DNA of 64,000 nucleotides from Thermoproteota archaeon (GCA_027492035.1 JAOZFT010000004.1:1-64000); one strand, 5' to 3'. Positions 44,791-54,176 are shown, counted from the stretch's first letter. Translations and numbers: made by a program. The notes: generated by a model not told the origin, from the letters alone.

Positions 44791-45327
44791 ATGATTGAAA
44801 ACTACACTAAAAAATTGTCTTTAGTGACTGTTCTAAGTTCTTTAGCTATTGCCTTAGAGATTGTAAAGTCTATTTCTCCCGGGGGATTTGTCTTATTAGC
44901 TGGCATAGAACCTGTTACTCTGTTAGTTGCTTTGGGAGGAACATTACTGGGCCCTCTTTACGGTTTTTTTCAGGGTTTAGTGACAAACCTGCTTTACAGT
45001 TTTTTCTTAGGGGTGTCTGTTATTTTACCCTTTACAGCCTTAGGTTTCGGATTGATTGGTTTCTTGGCTGGTTTACTGCAAAAGTACTTAAAAAATGATA
45101 ACCAAGTTATTTTGGGTTTAATGGGATTTTCTTATTCCCTGCTTTTCGACCTTTTAACAAATATCGCCCATGCTTTCCTGTTCAATATTCCAATTGAAGT
45201 ATCGCTAATAGCTGGTTTTCTACTTCCCCCATTTATAGGCGTAAAGCACTTGATAAGTAATTTCATTCTTTTCTCCTTTGTTTTCCCTATCCTTAAAAAG
45301 AAAATAGAGTTAATTGTAGGTGTTTAA
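44791..45327 (+). CDS. ECF transporter substrate-binding (S) component
   Basis: 178 residues from the ATG at 44791. It has five or six membrane segments: LSLVTVLSSLAIALEIVKSI, PGGFVLLAGIEPVTLLVALG, GPLYGFFQGLVTNLLYSFFL and so on. The P-x-x-x-L-x-G-P-x-x-G layout is that of ECF S components. These bind a vitamin and dock with a shared ATPase/T module, which is not encoded nearby. Upstream DUF4430 hints at a corrinoid, heme or related ligand. The frame stays open upstream, but that part overlaps the DUF4430 gene and is a shadow. Confidence 0.75.
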   Translation: MIENYTKKLSLVTVLSSLAIALEIVKSISPGGFVLLAGIEPVTLLVALGGTLLGPLYGFFQGLVTNLLYSFFLGVSVILPFTALGFGLIGFLAGLLQKYLKNDNQVILGLMGFSYSLLFDLLTNIAHAFLFNIPIEVSLIAGFLLPPFIGVKHLISNFILFSFVFPILKKKIELIVGV

Positions 45328-45351
45328 GCAAAGTAGTTTAGCCATGTAAAG

Positions 45352-46680
45352 TTAAGCCATGAGATATTTCTCAATTTCCCAAGGAGTAACAGCCTCCCTG
45401 TATTCACTCCATTCCTTCATTTTCTCTTTAAAGAAAGTGTTGGACACGTGGCTTCCCAGTGCTTTCACAACTATTTTATCTTTTCGAAGTTCCTTTAAAG
45501 CCTCAAACAAGGATCCAGGGAGGGTTTCAATGCCTAACTTGTTTTTCTCGGTTTCATTAAGGTGGTAAAGATCTTTATCCAAAGGTTCGCCTGGGTCTAT
45601 TTTCTCTCTGATTCCGTGAAGCCCAGCTTCTAAAACAGCTGGGAATAAGAGGTAAGGGTTAGAAAGTGGATCCGGACATCTATACTCAAGCCGTGCATGT
45701 TTCTTCCTGCCTGGAAAATAATGAGGAACCCTCACTAAAGCGGATCTGTTTCTTCTACTCCAAGCAACGTAAATTGGAGCCTCATAACCAGGAACTAACC
45801 TTTTGTAGCTATTAACTGTCGGCGCAGCAATAGCTGAAAGAGCTTTTGCGTGTAAGAGTAAGCCCCCAATGAAGTATTTAGCTGTTTCGGAGAGGCTGCC
45901 ATATCCTCTCTCATCAAAAAAGAGGTTTTCGTTTTCCATGTTAAAAAGACTTAAATGTATGTGCATACCGTTTCCTGCCGCACCATGGAAAGGCTTAGGC
46001 ATAAAAGTGGCTATAAAACCATGCTGCCTAGCCACTTCCTTGGCTACAAGCTTATAGAGAATAATGTTGTCGGAAGTTGCCACAGGGTCAGAAAACCTGA
46101 AATTGATTTCATGCTGGCCGGAACCTACTTCATGATGATAAGCCTCGATTTTGAATCTTTCATTTTTAAGTAAGTGCGATGAAAACGACATTCTGAATTC
46201 TTCAGTTAAATTGCTTCCAGGGGACATGTCAAAATACATGCCATCATTAATTCTTTCGACAGGAACCACTTTGCTGGAAGAATCCCTTTTCAAAGTGTAA
46301 AACTCAACCTCTGCCCCTACAAAGAACTGAAACCCTAATTTATTGGCTTTTTCAAGAGATTTTTGGCAAACAAATCTAGGATCTCCCTCAAATCTCTTGT
46401 TCCCCGGCCTATAGATATCACACAGCAACGCAGCAGTCTTTTGCTGAGGCAGTAAAGTAAATGTTTCAGGATCTGGTTTCATCACCATATCGCTTTCATA
46501 TATTTCAACAAAACCCGGAATCGACGAGCCATCAAAACCTATACCTTCCTCTAGAATGTTTTTCAAAACTGAAAAGGGAACTGTTCTACCCCTTAAGTAA
46601 CCATTAACGTCTGCAAAAAGCAAATGCACAAACTTAATTCCCTTCTCTTCCCCCTTCTTCATCACATCATCAATGCCCAT
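45352..46680 (-). CDS. glnA: glutamine synthetase type I
   Basis: 442 residues. FDGSSIPGF, VGAEVEFYT, HHEVGSGQHEINF, NGMHIHLSLF, SYKRLVPGYEAPIYVAWSRR and LEYRCPDP are the substrate, metal and ATP motifs of GSI. It makes glutamine from glutamate, ammonia and ATP. The length of 442 fits the GSI-alpha group, and the adenylylation-site loop of GSI-beta is not evident. GGTGAG precedes the ATG. It is divergent from an Lrp-type regulator 107 bp away, with an inverted repeat in the gap. Confidence 0.95.
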   Translation of the reverse strand: MGIDDVMKKGEEKGIKFVHLLFADVNGYLRGRTVPFSVLKNILEEGIGFDGSSIPGFVEIYESDMVMKPDPETFTLLPQQKTAALLCDIYRPGNKRFEGDPRFVCQKSLEKANKLGFQFFVGAEVEFYTLKRDSSSKVVPVERINDGMYFDMSPGSNLTEEFRMSFSSHLLKNERFKIEAYHHEVGSGQHEINFRFSDPVATSDNIILYKLVAKEVARQHGFIATFMPKPFHGAAGNGMHIHLSLFNMENENLFFDERGYGSLSETAKYFIGGLLLHAKALSAIAAPTVNSYKRLVPGYEAPIYVAWSRRNRSALVRVPHYFPGRKKHARLEYRCPDPLSNPYLLFPAVLEAGLHGIREKIDPGEPLDKDLYHLNETEKNKLGIETLPGSLFEALKELRKDKIVVKALGSHVSNTFFKEKMKEWSEYREAVTPWEIEKYLMA

Positions 46681-46739
46681 AAGCTTCTCACCAAATGTGT
46701 AAAATGGTTTTTTTGTTGTAATAAAGAATATAAAATTTA

Positions 46740-46757
46740 AATGTTATGGTGTACATT
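46740..46757. promoter_or_regulatory. Lrp-like inverted repeat between glnA and its divergent regulator
   Basis: AATGT-N8-ACATT in the 107-bp gap, about 60 bp from glnA and 31 bp from the regulator. Archaeal Lrp proteins often bind near their own promoter, so autoregulation and control of glnA are plausible. The arms are only 5 bp in AT-rich DNA. Confidence 0.35.
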
Positions 46758-46787
46758 TGTCCAAAAAAAATAAAAAGGTGGTGATGA

Positions 46788-47234
46788 ATGTTGATAGATG
46801 AATCAGATAAAAAAATTTTGAAACTTTTAAATGAGGATGCTAGACTTTCCTATAGGAAAATATCTCAAAAAACAGGTCTCTCCGTGGGAACAGTAATTTC
46901 AAGAATAAGGGAAATGGAGAAAAAGGGGATTATTAGAGGGTATGGCGCTGTTTTAGACCCTGAAAAAGTAGGTTACGACATCGCCGCCATTATTGAAATA
47001 ACTATAGCCAAAGGGAAACTTTTAGAGGTTGAGAAAAATATTGCTGGTAAAAAAAATGTTTACGGCGTTTACGATGTGACAGGAGACACAGATGCAATAG
47101 TGATTGCGAGATTTAAAACAAGAGGAGAGTTAAGCAAATTCGTTAAGTCCTTGTTAAGCATGGAGTATGTTGAAAGAACAATAACTCATGTAGTACTTTC
47201 AATTGTTAAAGAAGATTTTAGAGTGTTAATTTAA
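46788..47234 (+). CDS. Lrp/AsnC-family transcriptional regulator
   Basis: 148 residues. The helix-turn-helix is at 4-50 (ILKLLNEDARLSYRKISQKT, GLSVGTVISRIREMEKKG), and the RAM amino-acid-sensing domain follows (YGVYDVTGDTDAIVIARFKT). It is probably an octameric regulator of amino-acid or nitrogen genes. It is divergent from glnA, which makes glutamine synthetase the leading target. The start is ATG at 46788 or the next codon TTG; GGTGGTG lies upstream. Confidence 0.9.
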   Translation: MLIDESDKKILKLLNEDARLSYRKISQKTGLSVGTVISRIREMEKKGIIRGYGAVLDPEKVGYDIAAIIEITIAKGKLLEVEKNIAGKKNVYGVYDVTGDTDAIVIARFKTRGELSKFVKSLLSMEYVERTITHVVLSIVKEDFRVLI

Positions 47235-47326
47235 GGGAAGGAAACAAAAATGTATTTTTTTTAGGTTTTTTAAAGTAGTTGCCAAAAAAAAGAAATACCG
47301 TTTATAGGAAGAAAAAAGGGAGGGTG

Positions 47327-48526
47327 TTAGAGCTTAGGTAAATCCTTCACCATTTCTTCAAAACTTTTCTTTTGTGACGTTCGACTGTAAACAGTGGGGT
47401 TTCCAAAAAAGGGAGGTAGCATTTGTTCACTTTGCCTTGGCAACGGTGCCCCTTGCTGGAAAAAGACGTTAGAAGATGATTCATCTTCAACTGATTCAAC
47501 TTCAGTTAGTGGAGTTAAGATAGATTCAGACTTAACTCCAGTTAAAATAAGTATTACTTCTACTTCATCTCCCTTGCTTTCGTCAAGCTGTACACCCCAT
47601 CTTAAATATGCTCCTGGCAGGATTTGGTTAGCTATTGTTTCAGCGGCACCTTTAACTTCATTCAGTGTTACCTTCCTTCCTGCTATTATGTAAATTAAGG
47701 CTGCATTTGCCTCAGTTATATCTACATCCAGGAGAGGATTTCTCAATGCATTTTCTACAGCTTCCTCTATCCTGTTTTCACCCTTACCTACCCCATGACC
47801 TATTAAAGCAACTTTTCCCCACTTAAGCACAGTTTTTATGTCTGCAAAATCAACATTTACTAGCCCTTTCTGGAAAGCGGCCTCTGACACGGCTTTTATC
47901 ATTTTTCCTAGGAGTTCACTTGCTACACCGAAGGCCGCTTCAATTGTTTCTGCACCTGCAACTTCTGACAGTTTCTCGTTATCTATTACAATAACTGTGT
48001 CAGCATATTTTCTTAATTCCCTTATCCCGTATTTTGCAACTTGTATTCTTGGCCCTTCTAATTTGAAAGGAAAAGTAACAACTGCAACCACTATCGCCCC
48101 TTTTTGTTTAGCTACTCTCGCAACTACAGGTGCCGCACCTGTACCTGTCCCCCCACCCATTCCTGCAGCTATGAAAACTAGGCCGTATTTACATTCCTCA
48201 AGTAAACTGTCTATTTTGTTAAGGGATCTTTCAGCCGCCATTTTTCCAATGGAGGGGTTCCCTCCAGCTCCTGTTCCATCTGTTAATTCACGCCCTATCA
48301 ACACTTTGTAGTCAGCGAGGCATTTGTCTAAGTGGTCCTTGTCTGTGTTTATTATTGCCAAGGTTACATTTTTTACATTTAGTGTTTTTAGGTAGGTTAT
48401 GGTGTTCCCTCCAGCCCCACCAACTCCTATAGCAAATATTTTTCGTGCTGTTTTGGTTTCTCCAGGATAGGGAGCCTGGTAAGCGTTGAAAGTTCCTGTT
48501 TCAAAGGGAGCAAGACCATCAAACAT
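47327..48526 (-). CDS. ftsZ: cell division protein FtsZ
   Basis: 399 residues. IGVGGAGGNTI and the tubulin signature GGGTGTGAAPVVA bind GTP, NVDFADIKTVL is the T7 loop region for hydrolysis, and a C-terminal tail ending FEEMVKDLPKL is the conserved partner-binding peptide behind a variable linker. It polymerises at mid-cell. It starts with ATG and AAAGGTGA. The 345-bp upstream gap carries two strong palindromes (48604-48627 and 48630-48645). Archaea often have two FtsZ; only one is in this window. Confidence 0.95.
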   Translation of the reverse strand: MFDGLAPFETGTFNAYQAPYPGETKTARKIFAIGVGGAGGNTITYLKTLNVKNVTLAIINTDKDHLDKCLADYKVLIGRELTDGTGAGGNPSIGKMAAERSLNKIDSLLEECKYGLVFIAAGMGGGTGTGAAPVVARVAKQKGAIVVAVVTFPFKLEGPRIQVAKYGIRELRKYADTVIVIDNEKLSEVAGAETIEAAFGVASELLGKMIKAVSEAAFQKGLVNVDFADIKTVLKWGKVALIGHGVGKGENRIEEAVENALRNPLLDVDITEANAALIYIIAGRKVTLNEVKGAAETIANQILPGAYLRWGVQLDESKGDEVEVILILTGVKSESILTPLTEVESVEDESSSNVFFQQGAPLPRQSEQMLPPFFGNPTVYSRTSQKKSFEEMVKDLPKL

Positions 48527-48603
48527 TTCTTTTATTCACCTTTCTTTTAGTATTTTTTAATTGAAGTAATTGTAAGAGAAGGGGGAGAGAGTAAATAAAA
48601 TTT

Positions 48604-48627
48604 AAATTATTACATTTGTAATAATTT
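48604..48627. promoter_or_regulatory. palindrome 1 upstream of ftsZ
   Basis: AAATTATTAC, an ATTT centre and GTAATAATTT form a perfect 10-bp inverted repeat. It ends 2 bp before the second palindrome and about 80 bp upstream of the ftsZ ATG, within the expected promoter zone. Confidence 0.55.
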
Positions 48628-48629
48628 TG

Positions 48630-48645
48630 TTTTACACGTGTAAAA
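48630..48645. promoter_or_regulatory. palindrome 2 upstream of ftsZ
   Basis: TTTTACACGTGTAAAA is a perfect 16-bp palindrome with no spacer, shaped as a dimeric repressor site. Both palindromes contain a TAC/GTA half-site, so one protein may bind both. Confidence 0.6.
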
Positions 48646-48871
48646 ATTTTATTTTTTTGGAAAGGAAAGAAATACTTTTCTTTAACTTCATATTCTTAAG
48701 TAAAGTTATTTTAGGGTTTTTTGTTTTCTTGTTCATGGCTGATGATGTAAAGTGTCCTTTAAACATTCTTTTTAAATGGGTTCTTACGTAAGTTTCCATT
48801 AGTTAAACAATATTTAATTTTTCTATGTTTTTGGGAGAGGAATGTTCCAGAGGAAAAGAAGGTGAGGAAAA

Positions 48872-49612
48872 TTGAAAGTTTTTGCAGTTTATGGTTTCAA
48901 AGGATCAGGTAAAACAACGGTGGTAAGTAAAGTAATAAGAGAGCTTGGTAAGAGAGGGTATAGGGTTTGTGCGTTCAAAAACACCCATATTTCAGGTTTT
49001 TCCATTGATGAAAGGAATAAAGATACTTGGGTTTTTAGTAGGCATGGAGCAGTGGCTGTGGGAATAAGGGCAGATAGTGAAACATCATTCATTTTTAAAA
49101 AAAAGTTTTCATTGAACGAAATCATCAGTTTCTTGGATTGTGATTACTTAGTACTTGAAGGATTTAGGGATGAAATTGTTCCAAAGATACTTTGTGCAAA
49201 GGACGTTGAGGAGTTGACCAAAAGTTTTCATGAACTTGTTTTTGCAGTTTCAGGTGTAGTGTCTAATACTATAGAAAATTATAAGGGAGTGCCTGTAATC
49301 AATGCTTTGAAGGAAACAGACAGGTTAGTTGATTTAATAGAGAAGAAAGTTTTTCCTAAAATTCCTGAACTGAATTGTGGGAAATGCGGTTTTGGAAACT
49401 GCAGAAATTTTGCGGTGGCTGTGTTGAAGGGTGAAACTCCATTTAAGAAATGTGTTGCTTCATCTTCAAATGTTAGGATTAAGATTAATGGTAGAGATAT
49501 TCCTCTCTCACCGTTTCCAGAGAGGGTGGTGAGGAACGTTATTTTAGGGGTTGTGTCTTCCTTGAAAGGGTACAGGGAAAGGGGAAAGGTGGAAATCAAG
49601 TTGGAGAATTAA
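48872..49612 (+). CDS. MobB-like GTPase fused to a C-terminal Fe-S domain
   Basis: 246 residues. GFKGSGKTTVVSKVI is the P-loop of MobB (molybdopterin-guanine dinucleotide adaptor), and VLEGFRDEIVPKIL fits its later part. After ~165, LNCGKCGFGNCRNFAVAVLK and ...FKKCV add four cysteines in a Cys-x2-Cys-x4-Cys...Cys pattern, as in the small 4Fe-4S domains of anaerobe redox proteins. The fusion suggests cofactor delivery to a Mo/W iron-sulfur enzyme. The TTG start has GGTGAGG upstream. It may act with the MocA-like protein at 37503. Confidence 0.8.
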   Translation: MKVFAVYGFKGSGKTTVVSKVIRELGKRGYRVCAFKNTHISGFSIDERNKDTWVFSRHGAVAVGIRADSETSFIFKKKFSLNEIISFLDCDYLVLEGFRDEIVPKILCAKDVEELTKSFHELVFAVSGVVSNTIENYKGVPVINALKETDRLVDLIEKKVFPKIPELNCGKCGFGNCRNFAVAVLKGETPFKKCVASSSNVRIKINGRDIPLSPFPERVVRNVILGVVSSLKGYRERGKVEIKLEN

Positions 49613-49629
49613 GAGGGGATTAAAAGTTT

Positions 49630-51738
49630 TTATATTGCGCAGGTTTCACAGTAGTAATCAAGTTCTGAAAGGACGCGGGAGTTCTCCATTTTTTCTAAGG
49701 GGAAGGAAGTTATTACTTGCAGTTTCCTTGAACCATGCCTATAAACAGTTATTCCCTTAGCTCCAAGTTTGTACGCTAACCAGTAAATTTTCTCTACGTC
49801 ATTAGGTGTAGCGTAATGTGGAAGATTTATCGTTTTTGAAACAGAGTTATCTACATATTTTTGGAAAGCTGCCTGTATTTTTACATGCTGTTCTGGAGGT
49901 ATGTCAAATGTCGTCACGAAAAGTTTTCTCACCCTTTTGGGGATTTCCTCCACGTCCTGTATTGAAAGTTTGTTAGCTATTTTCTTGATTAATTCTTCAG
50001 AGTAAAAACCCTCCTTAACAGCTATTGCTTCGAACAATGGATTAATTTCAAGTAGATTTCTACCTAAACTTTCAGCTAAATTCCTCATAAAACAAATAGA
50101 GAACAAAGGTTCTATGCCTGAGGAACAGTTTGCGATTATACTTATTGTTCCTGTTGGCGCTACTGAAGTAACTGTTGCATTCCTGAGGGCTTTGTATCCC
50201 TTTTTATCCCATATGCTTCCCTTGAAATTAGGAAAGCTTCCTTTTTCAAGACCTAACTCAACAGATTTCTTCCTTGCTTCTTCAGAAATAAACTTCATAA
50301 CTTTTTCAGCTATTTTAACAGCTTCCTCTGAAGCGTAGGATATGCCCAGTTTAATAAGCATATCAGCGAAACCCATCACTCCCAGACCTATTTTTCTATT
50401 AGCTTTTGTAGCTCTTTCTATTTGCGGAATAGGGTACTTATTAGCATCAATTACGTTATCCAAAAATTGGACAGCTAACCTAACTGTCTCCCTCAGTTTC
50501 TCCCAATTTATTTGGTTATCCTCCACCATGAGGGACAGATTTATTGAACCTAAGTTGCAGGATTCATAAGGAAGAAGGGGTACTTCACCGCAAGGATTTG
50601 TGCTTTCAATAACGCCTACGTGAGGAGTTGGATTGTACTGGTTTATTCTGTCAATAAATATTAGGCCTGGTTCACCGTTTTTCCAAGCCATTGTAACTAT
50701 CAAGTTCCAAATTGCAAGGGCCTTCAATTTCTTGACAGGTTTATTTGTCCTGGGGTTTATTAATTCAAAGTCCTTACCTTTCTCCACTGCAGACATGAAT
50801 TCATCTGTTACAGCTACAGAAAGATTGAAATTGCTTAAAACCCCCTCTTTTTCTTTAGCAACTATAAAATCGAGAATATCAGGATGGTCAACCCTAAGTA
50901 TTCCCATGTTAGCCCCTCTCCTTTTCCCTCCCTGCTTTATAACATCTGTAGCTACATCAAAAACTCTCATGAAAGAAACAGGACCAGATGCTACACCTCC
51001 GGTTGACCTGACCACGTCTCCCTTAGGCCTAAGCTTTGAGAAAGAAAATCCTGTTCCTCCACCTGATTTTTGGACAAGAGCCATGTATTTCACGGCGTTA
51101 AAAATACTTTCCATGTCATCTTCTACAGGAATTACAAAACAAGCTGATAACTGCCCTAAATCTGTTCCAGCATTCATCAGGGTTGGAGAGTTAGGAAGAA
51201 ACTCAAGTTTAGTCATCATCTTATAAAATTTCTCTTCTAACTTCTTGATTTCTTTCTCATTCTTTTTATACTTCCTTTCAACCTCAGCTATCGTCTTCGC
51301 AACTCTACGGAAAAGTTGAGCTGTAGTTTCAATTACTCTACCGTTTTCATCTTTTCTCAAATATCTTCTTTCAAGGACAAGTATTGAGTTAAGTGGAAGC
51401 TTCAATTCGTCAGTGATCCCTAATGAAGCTTTAACCCTCCTTATTTCAGCCCTTTTCTGCCTGTAAAGGATGTAAGCCTTAGCCGTTTTGTAATGCTTAT
51501 TTTCAACAAGAACTTTCTCCACTAGATCTTGAACCTGTTCAACACTAGGTATTTCGCCTGGTTTCAACTTTTTCTTAAGCAATTCTACAACTTGGCCAGC
51601 TAATTCTTCCGCCTTCTTTCTATCTTTCCCACCTACAGCCTTAGCAGCTTTCCATATTGCCTCAGTTATTTTTTCTTTGCGAAAAGGAACTTTCCTTCCA
51701 TCTCTTTTAATTATTTCTTTTATTTCCCCGCTTTCCAA
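49630..51738 (-). CDS. nrdJ: adenosylcobalamin-dependent (class II) ribonucleotide reductase
   Basis: 702 residues. An ATP-cone at ~5-95 ([20 protein letters not shown]) is followed by a catalytic barrel with [50 protein letters not shown] (thiyl Cys and Asn/Glu) and [20 protein letters not shown]. The protein ends YYCETCAI, a CxxC at the tail that would re-reduce the active-site disulfide. There is no small subunit and no intein. It requires B12. The TTG start has AGGTGG 5 nt upstream. The tail is shorter than in many NrdJ proteins with a zinc-binding C-terminus. Confidence 0.9.
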   Translation of the reverse strand: MESGEIKEIIKRDGRKVPFRKEKITEAIWKAAKAVGGKDRKKAEELAGQVVELLKKKLKPGEIPSVEQVQDLVEKVLVENKHYKTAKAYILYRQKRAEIRRVKASLGITDELKLPLNSILVLERRYLRKDENGRVIETTAQLFRRVAKTIAEVERKYKKNEKEIKKLEEKFYKMMTKLEFLPNSPTLMNAGTDLGQLSACFVIPVEDDMESIFNAVKYMALVQKSGGGTGFSFSKLRPKGDVVRSTGGVASGPVSFMRVFDVATDVIKQGGKRRGANMGILRVDHPDILDFIVAKEKEGVLSNFNLSVAVTDEFMSAVEKGKDFELINPRTNKPVKKLKALAIWNLIVTMAWKNGEPGLIFIDRINQYNPTPHVGVIESTNPCGEVPLLPYESCNLGSINLSLMVEDNQINWEKLRETVRLAVQFLDNVIDANKYPIPQIERATKANRKIGLGVMGFADMLIKLGISYASEEAVKIAEKVMKFISEEARKKSVELGLEKGSFPNFKGSIWDKKGYKALRNATVTSVAPTGTISIIANCSSGIEPLFSICFMRNLAESLGRNLLEINPLFEAIAVKEGFYSEELIKKIANKLSIQDVEEIPKRVRKLFVTTFDIPPEQHVKIQAAFQKYVDNSVSKTINLPHYATPNDVEKIYWLAYKLGAKGITVYRHGSRKLQVITSFPLEKMENSRVLSELDYYCETCAI

Positions 51739-52062
51739 TTAAGCCACCTAGAAAACAAAGATTTCAAAGATGAAAATTTTTTTAAGGGGGAAGCTGCCGA
51801 GAAAGGAACATGATTCAAATACACAACTACTTTACTTACGTGAATAATAAAGGCACCCAAGAAAAAGGGGGTATACCTAAGAATTTTAAAACTTTTCTGA
51901 TTTGAAAAAAATTTACCTGTTACAAGTAAAGATAAACGAAAAGAAAAACTCGAAGGAGGAGAAAAATAAAAATTAATTAGTGAAACACAAATAAGAAACG
52001 TTGCAAGTTTTTGAAAAACAGAAATTTCTTCAGGAAAAAAGGAAAAAGGAGAGAGGTTCCAT
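51739..52062. other. intergenic region between nrdJ and DedA genes
   Basis: Divergent promoter region, AT-rich. I see no ORF with a ribosome site, no strong hairpin and no repeat. Confidence 0.5.
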
Positions 52063-52794
52063 TTGAAAGAAAAACTCTCAGAAAAAATGCCAGAAATTTG
52101 CTTAACAATTACTTCGATAATGATTGCTATTGTGTTTGCAATAATTTACATTGTTAAATGTTCGCAGCCTATTAAACTAGACTTCACGGGTTTTATTGAA
52201 AACATAGGAAACAAGATTATTGATTTAATAGAGGTAACAGGTTATCCAGGAATCCTTTTTCTCATGGTTCTGGAAAGCGCCTTAATGCCAATACCCAGTG
52301 AAATAGTTATGCCCTTTTCAGGTTACTTAGTTCTACAGGGGAAACTAAACTTTACAGGAGTAGTTTTAGCCGGTTCGATTGGAAATTTAATAGGATCCCT
52401 TTTATCCTACTTGATAGGGTTAAAGTATGGAAGAAACTTCCTTGTAAAATACGGAAAATTCCTTTTGATAAAGAAGGAACATTTAGAGCTTGCAGAGAAA
52501 TGGTTTAAGAAATACGGAGACAGAACTGTTTTATTCAGCCGGCTACTGCCAGTAATAAGAACTGTTATTTCATTACCAGCTGGAATAGGAAAGATGGAGG
52601 GGGGTAGATTTACTTTATATACAATAGTTGGAGTGGTACCCTGGTGCTGCTTCCTAACCTATGCAGGAATTTTGTTAGGGAAAAATTGGACATGGATAGA
52701 GAAAATTTTACATAACGCCTCTATAACGATTACACTCCTCCTAATAGCTGCTTTAATAGTTTACTTTTTAAAGAAAAACATAATGCAAGGCTAA
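52063..52794 (+). CDS. DedA-family membrane protein
   Basis: 243 residues with about six hydrophobic segments. ESALMPIPSEIVMPFSGYLV and RLLPVIRTVISLPAGIGKM...YTIVGVVPWC are the DedA/VTT (SNARE-associated) signature, including the family's conserved Glu, Pro and Arg residues. DedA proteins act in lipid-carrier recycling (undecaprenyl- or polyprenyl-phosphate flipping) and proton-dependent transport, consistent with surface glycan assembly. TTG start with GAGAGGT upstream. Monocistronic. Confidence 0.85.
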   Translation: MKEKLSEKMPEICLTITSIMIAIVFAIIYIVKCSQPIKLDFTGFIENIGNKIIDLIEVTGYPGILFLMVLESALMPIPSEIVMPFSGYLVLQGKLNFTGVVLAGSIGNLIGSLLSYLIGLKYGRNFLVKYGKFLLIKKEHLELAEKWFKKYGDRTVLFSRLLPVIRTVISLPAGIGKMEGGRFTLYTIVGVVPWCCFLTYAGILLGKNWTWIEKILHNASITITLLLIAALIVYFLKKNIMQG

Positions 52795-53012
52795 TTTACT
52801 TGTGTAGTTCCTTTCTTAATATTTAACTCCAGAAAAAGTGGAGATAAAGTTAAGGAAAAACAGAAAATAATAAGTTCCCTTTAACAACAGTATTATTTAT
52901 AGTTTTGCCCTTTTTTATTACTTCTTGAAAAGGAACCTAAATTTCTTCTCAGCTAAATTTTTCTCACAAGTTTCAGAAAATTCCATTCAATTTTAAACTG
53001 GAAGTGTTGAAG

Positions 53013-54167
53013 ATGGGGGAAGTCCTAGTTGGAACATCGGGTTGGAGTTACGTTGAGTGGGTAGGACCCTTTTACAAAGAAGAAAAGGGAATGTTAAAGT
53101 TTTACTCCTCAATTTTTTCTTCTACAGAGGTTAATTCAACTTTCTACGCCTTGCCCCCCAAATGGATGGCTTTCAACTGGATAAAAAACACCAGTGAAGG
53201 ATTTCTTTTTTCTTTAAAGATTCCTAGACAGATTACTCACAAGTTGAAACTTGAAAACGCCGAAAAAAGCTTAAACGAATTTCTGTCTTTAATTGATCCT
53301 TTAGCTAAAAAAGGTAGACTCGGAGCCTTTCTTATTCAGTTACCCCCCAAACAAGAGCGTGACACAGAGAAATTGGAATCCTTCCTTTCAATTCTACCAG
53401 AGAAGTTCAGTTTTGCTGTTGAGTTCAGACATTTAAGTTGGCTTGAGGAGGAGGTTTTTAAGATTTTAGAGAAATATAACGTGTCTTATACAGTTGTCGA
53501 TGAACCCCTTCTTCCCCCTTTAGTGAAAGTCACTAGCGATTTTAGTTACGTAAGGTTTCATGGGAGAGGCAGGAAATATTGGTATAATTACCTTTACTTA
53601 GAGAAAGAATTGAAGGAGTGGGTTCCTAGAATTGAAGATTTGAAAAATCAGGTTAAGAGGATTTATGTTTATTTTAATAACCATTTCAAGGGTTATGCTC
53701 CGAAGAACGCTTTAGAACTTTTGAACATGCTTGGAACCCCCTCAAATAAAGAAATGAGGGATGTAAAGAATAGACTTGATAAATGGTTTGAAACAGGAGA
53801 AGTAGTTATTAGGCCTATACTTACAAAATTGCCTTCGAAAGGAAAGATTGGATTAAAGGAATTATTGGAGGTTTTCACGGATAGAAGAAGGTTAGAGAGA
53901 GCAAGGAAAATAGAATGTGGGGAAGTGAGGTTTTTAAAAGCAGATGAAAATTTAATCGAGGGAAAAGTTAAGGATTACACCGTAATAATTGACTTAAAGA
54001 ATAAAGTTTTAAGTCATGATTGCGCCGATTGGGGCAAAGTATGTTTAAAAAAGCTTTTTTGTAAACATGTGGCAGCTTTTTTCTTAAACATGAAGACGAA
54101 AAAATCTAAACAAACACTTATGAAAATTTATGAGGAAAGGGGTGACTGGAAGTTTAAGCCTTTATGA
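53013..54167 (+). CDS. DUF72 protein with C-terminal SWIM zinc-finger
   Basis: 384 residues from the ATG at 53013, giving the usual N-terminus GEVLVGTSGWSY. DUF72 (about 1-240) is a TIM-barrel family of unknown function; FAVEFRHLSW and YVRFHGRGRKYWYNY are conserved strings. The C-terminal ~130 residues, after NRLDKWFETG, end in a SWIM-like finger CADWGKVCLKKLFCKHVAAF (CxC-type spacing loosened, with CxH). GTG 53004 and TTG 53007 are alternative starts. The SWIM part suggests binding of nucleic acid or protein. Confidence 0.75.
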   Translation: MGEVLVGTSGWSYVEWVGPFYKEEKGMLKFYSSIFSSTEVNSTFYALPPKWMAFNWIKNTSEGFLFSLKIPRQITHKLKLENAEKSLNEFLSLIDPLAKKGRLGAFLIQLPPKQERDTEKLESFLSILPEKFSFAVEFRHLSWLEEEVFKILEKYNVSYTVVDEPLLPPLVKVTSDFSYVRFHGRGRKYWYNYLYLEKELKEWVPRIEDLKNQVKRIYVYFNNHFKGYAPKNALELLNMLGTPSNKEMRDVKNRLDKWFETGEVVIRPILTKLPSKGKIGLKELLEVFTDRRRLERARKIECGEVRFLKADENLIEGKVKDYTVIIDLKNKVLSHDCADWGKVCLKKLFCKHVAAFFLNMKTKKSKQTLMKIYEERGDWKFKPL

Positions 54168-54176
54168 TTCAGTTAC

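Larger units (their letters stand above)
48527..48871. other. divergent intergenic region of ftsZ and mobB
   Basis: It holds the promoters of both flanking genes and no ORF. Apart from the two palindromes at 48604-48645 it is AT-rich and unstructured. A TATA-like TTTAAATGGG near 48768 and ATATTTAATTTT near 48807 may serve the mobB gene. Confidence 0.5.

Noticed and set aside
49630-51738. Intein in the ribonucleotide reductase
   Set aside because: The motifs run continuously at normal spacing and length, with no splicing-domain sequence.
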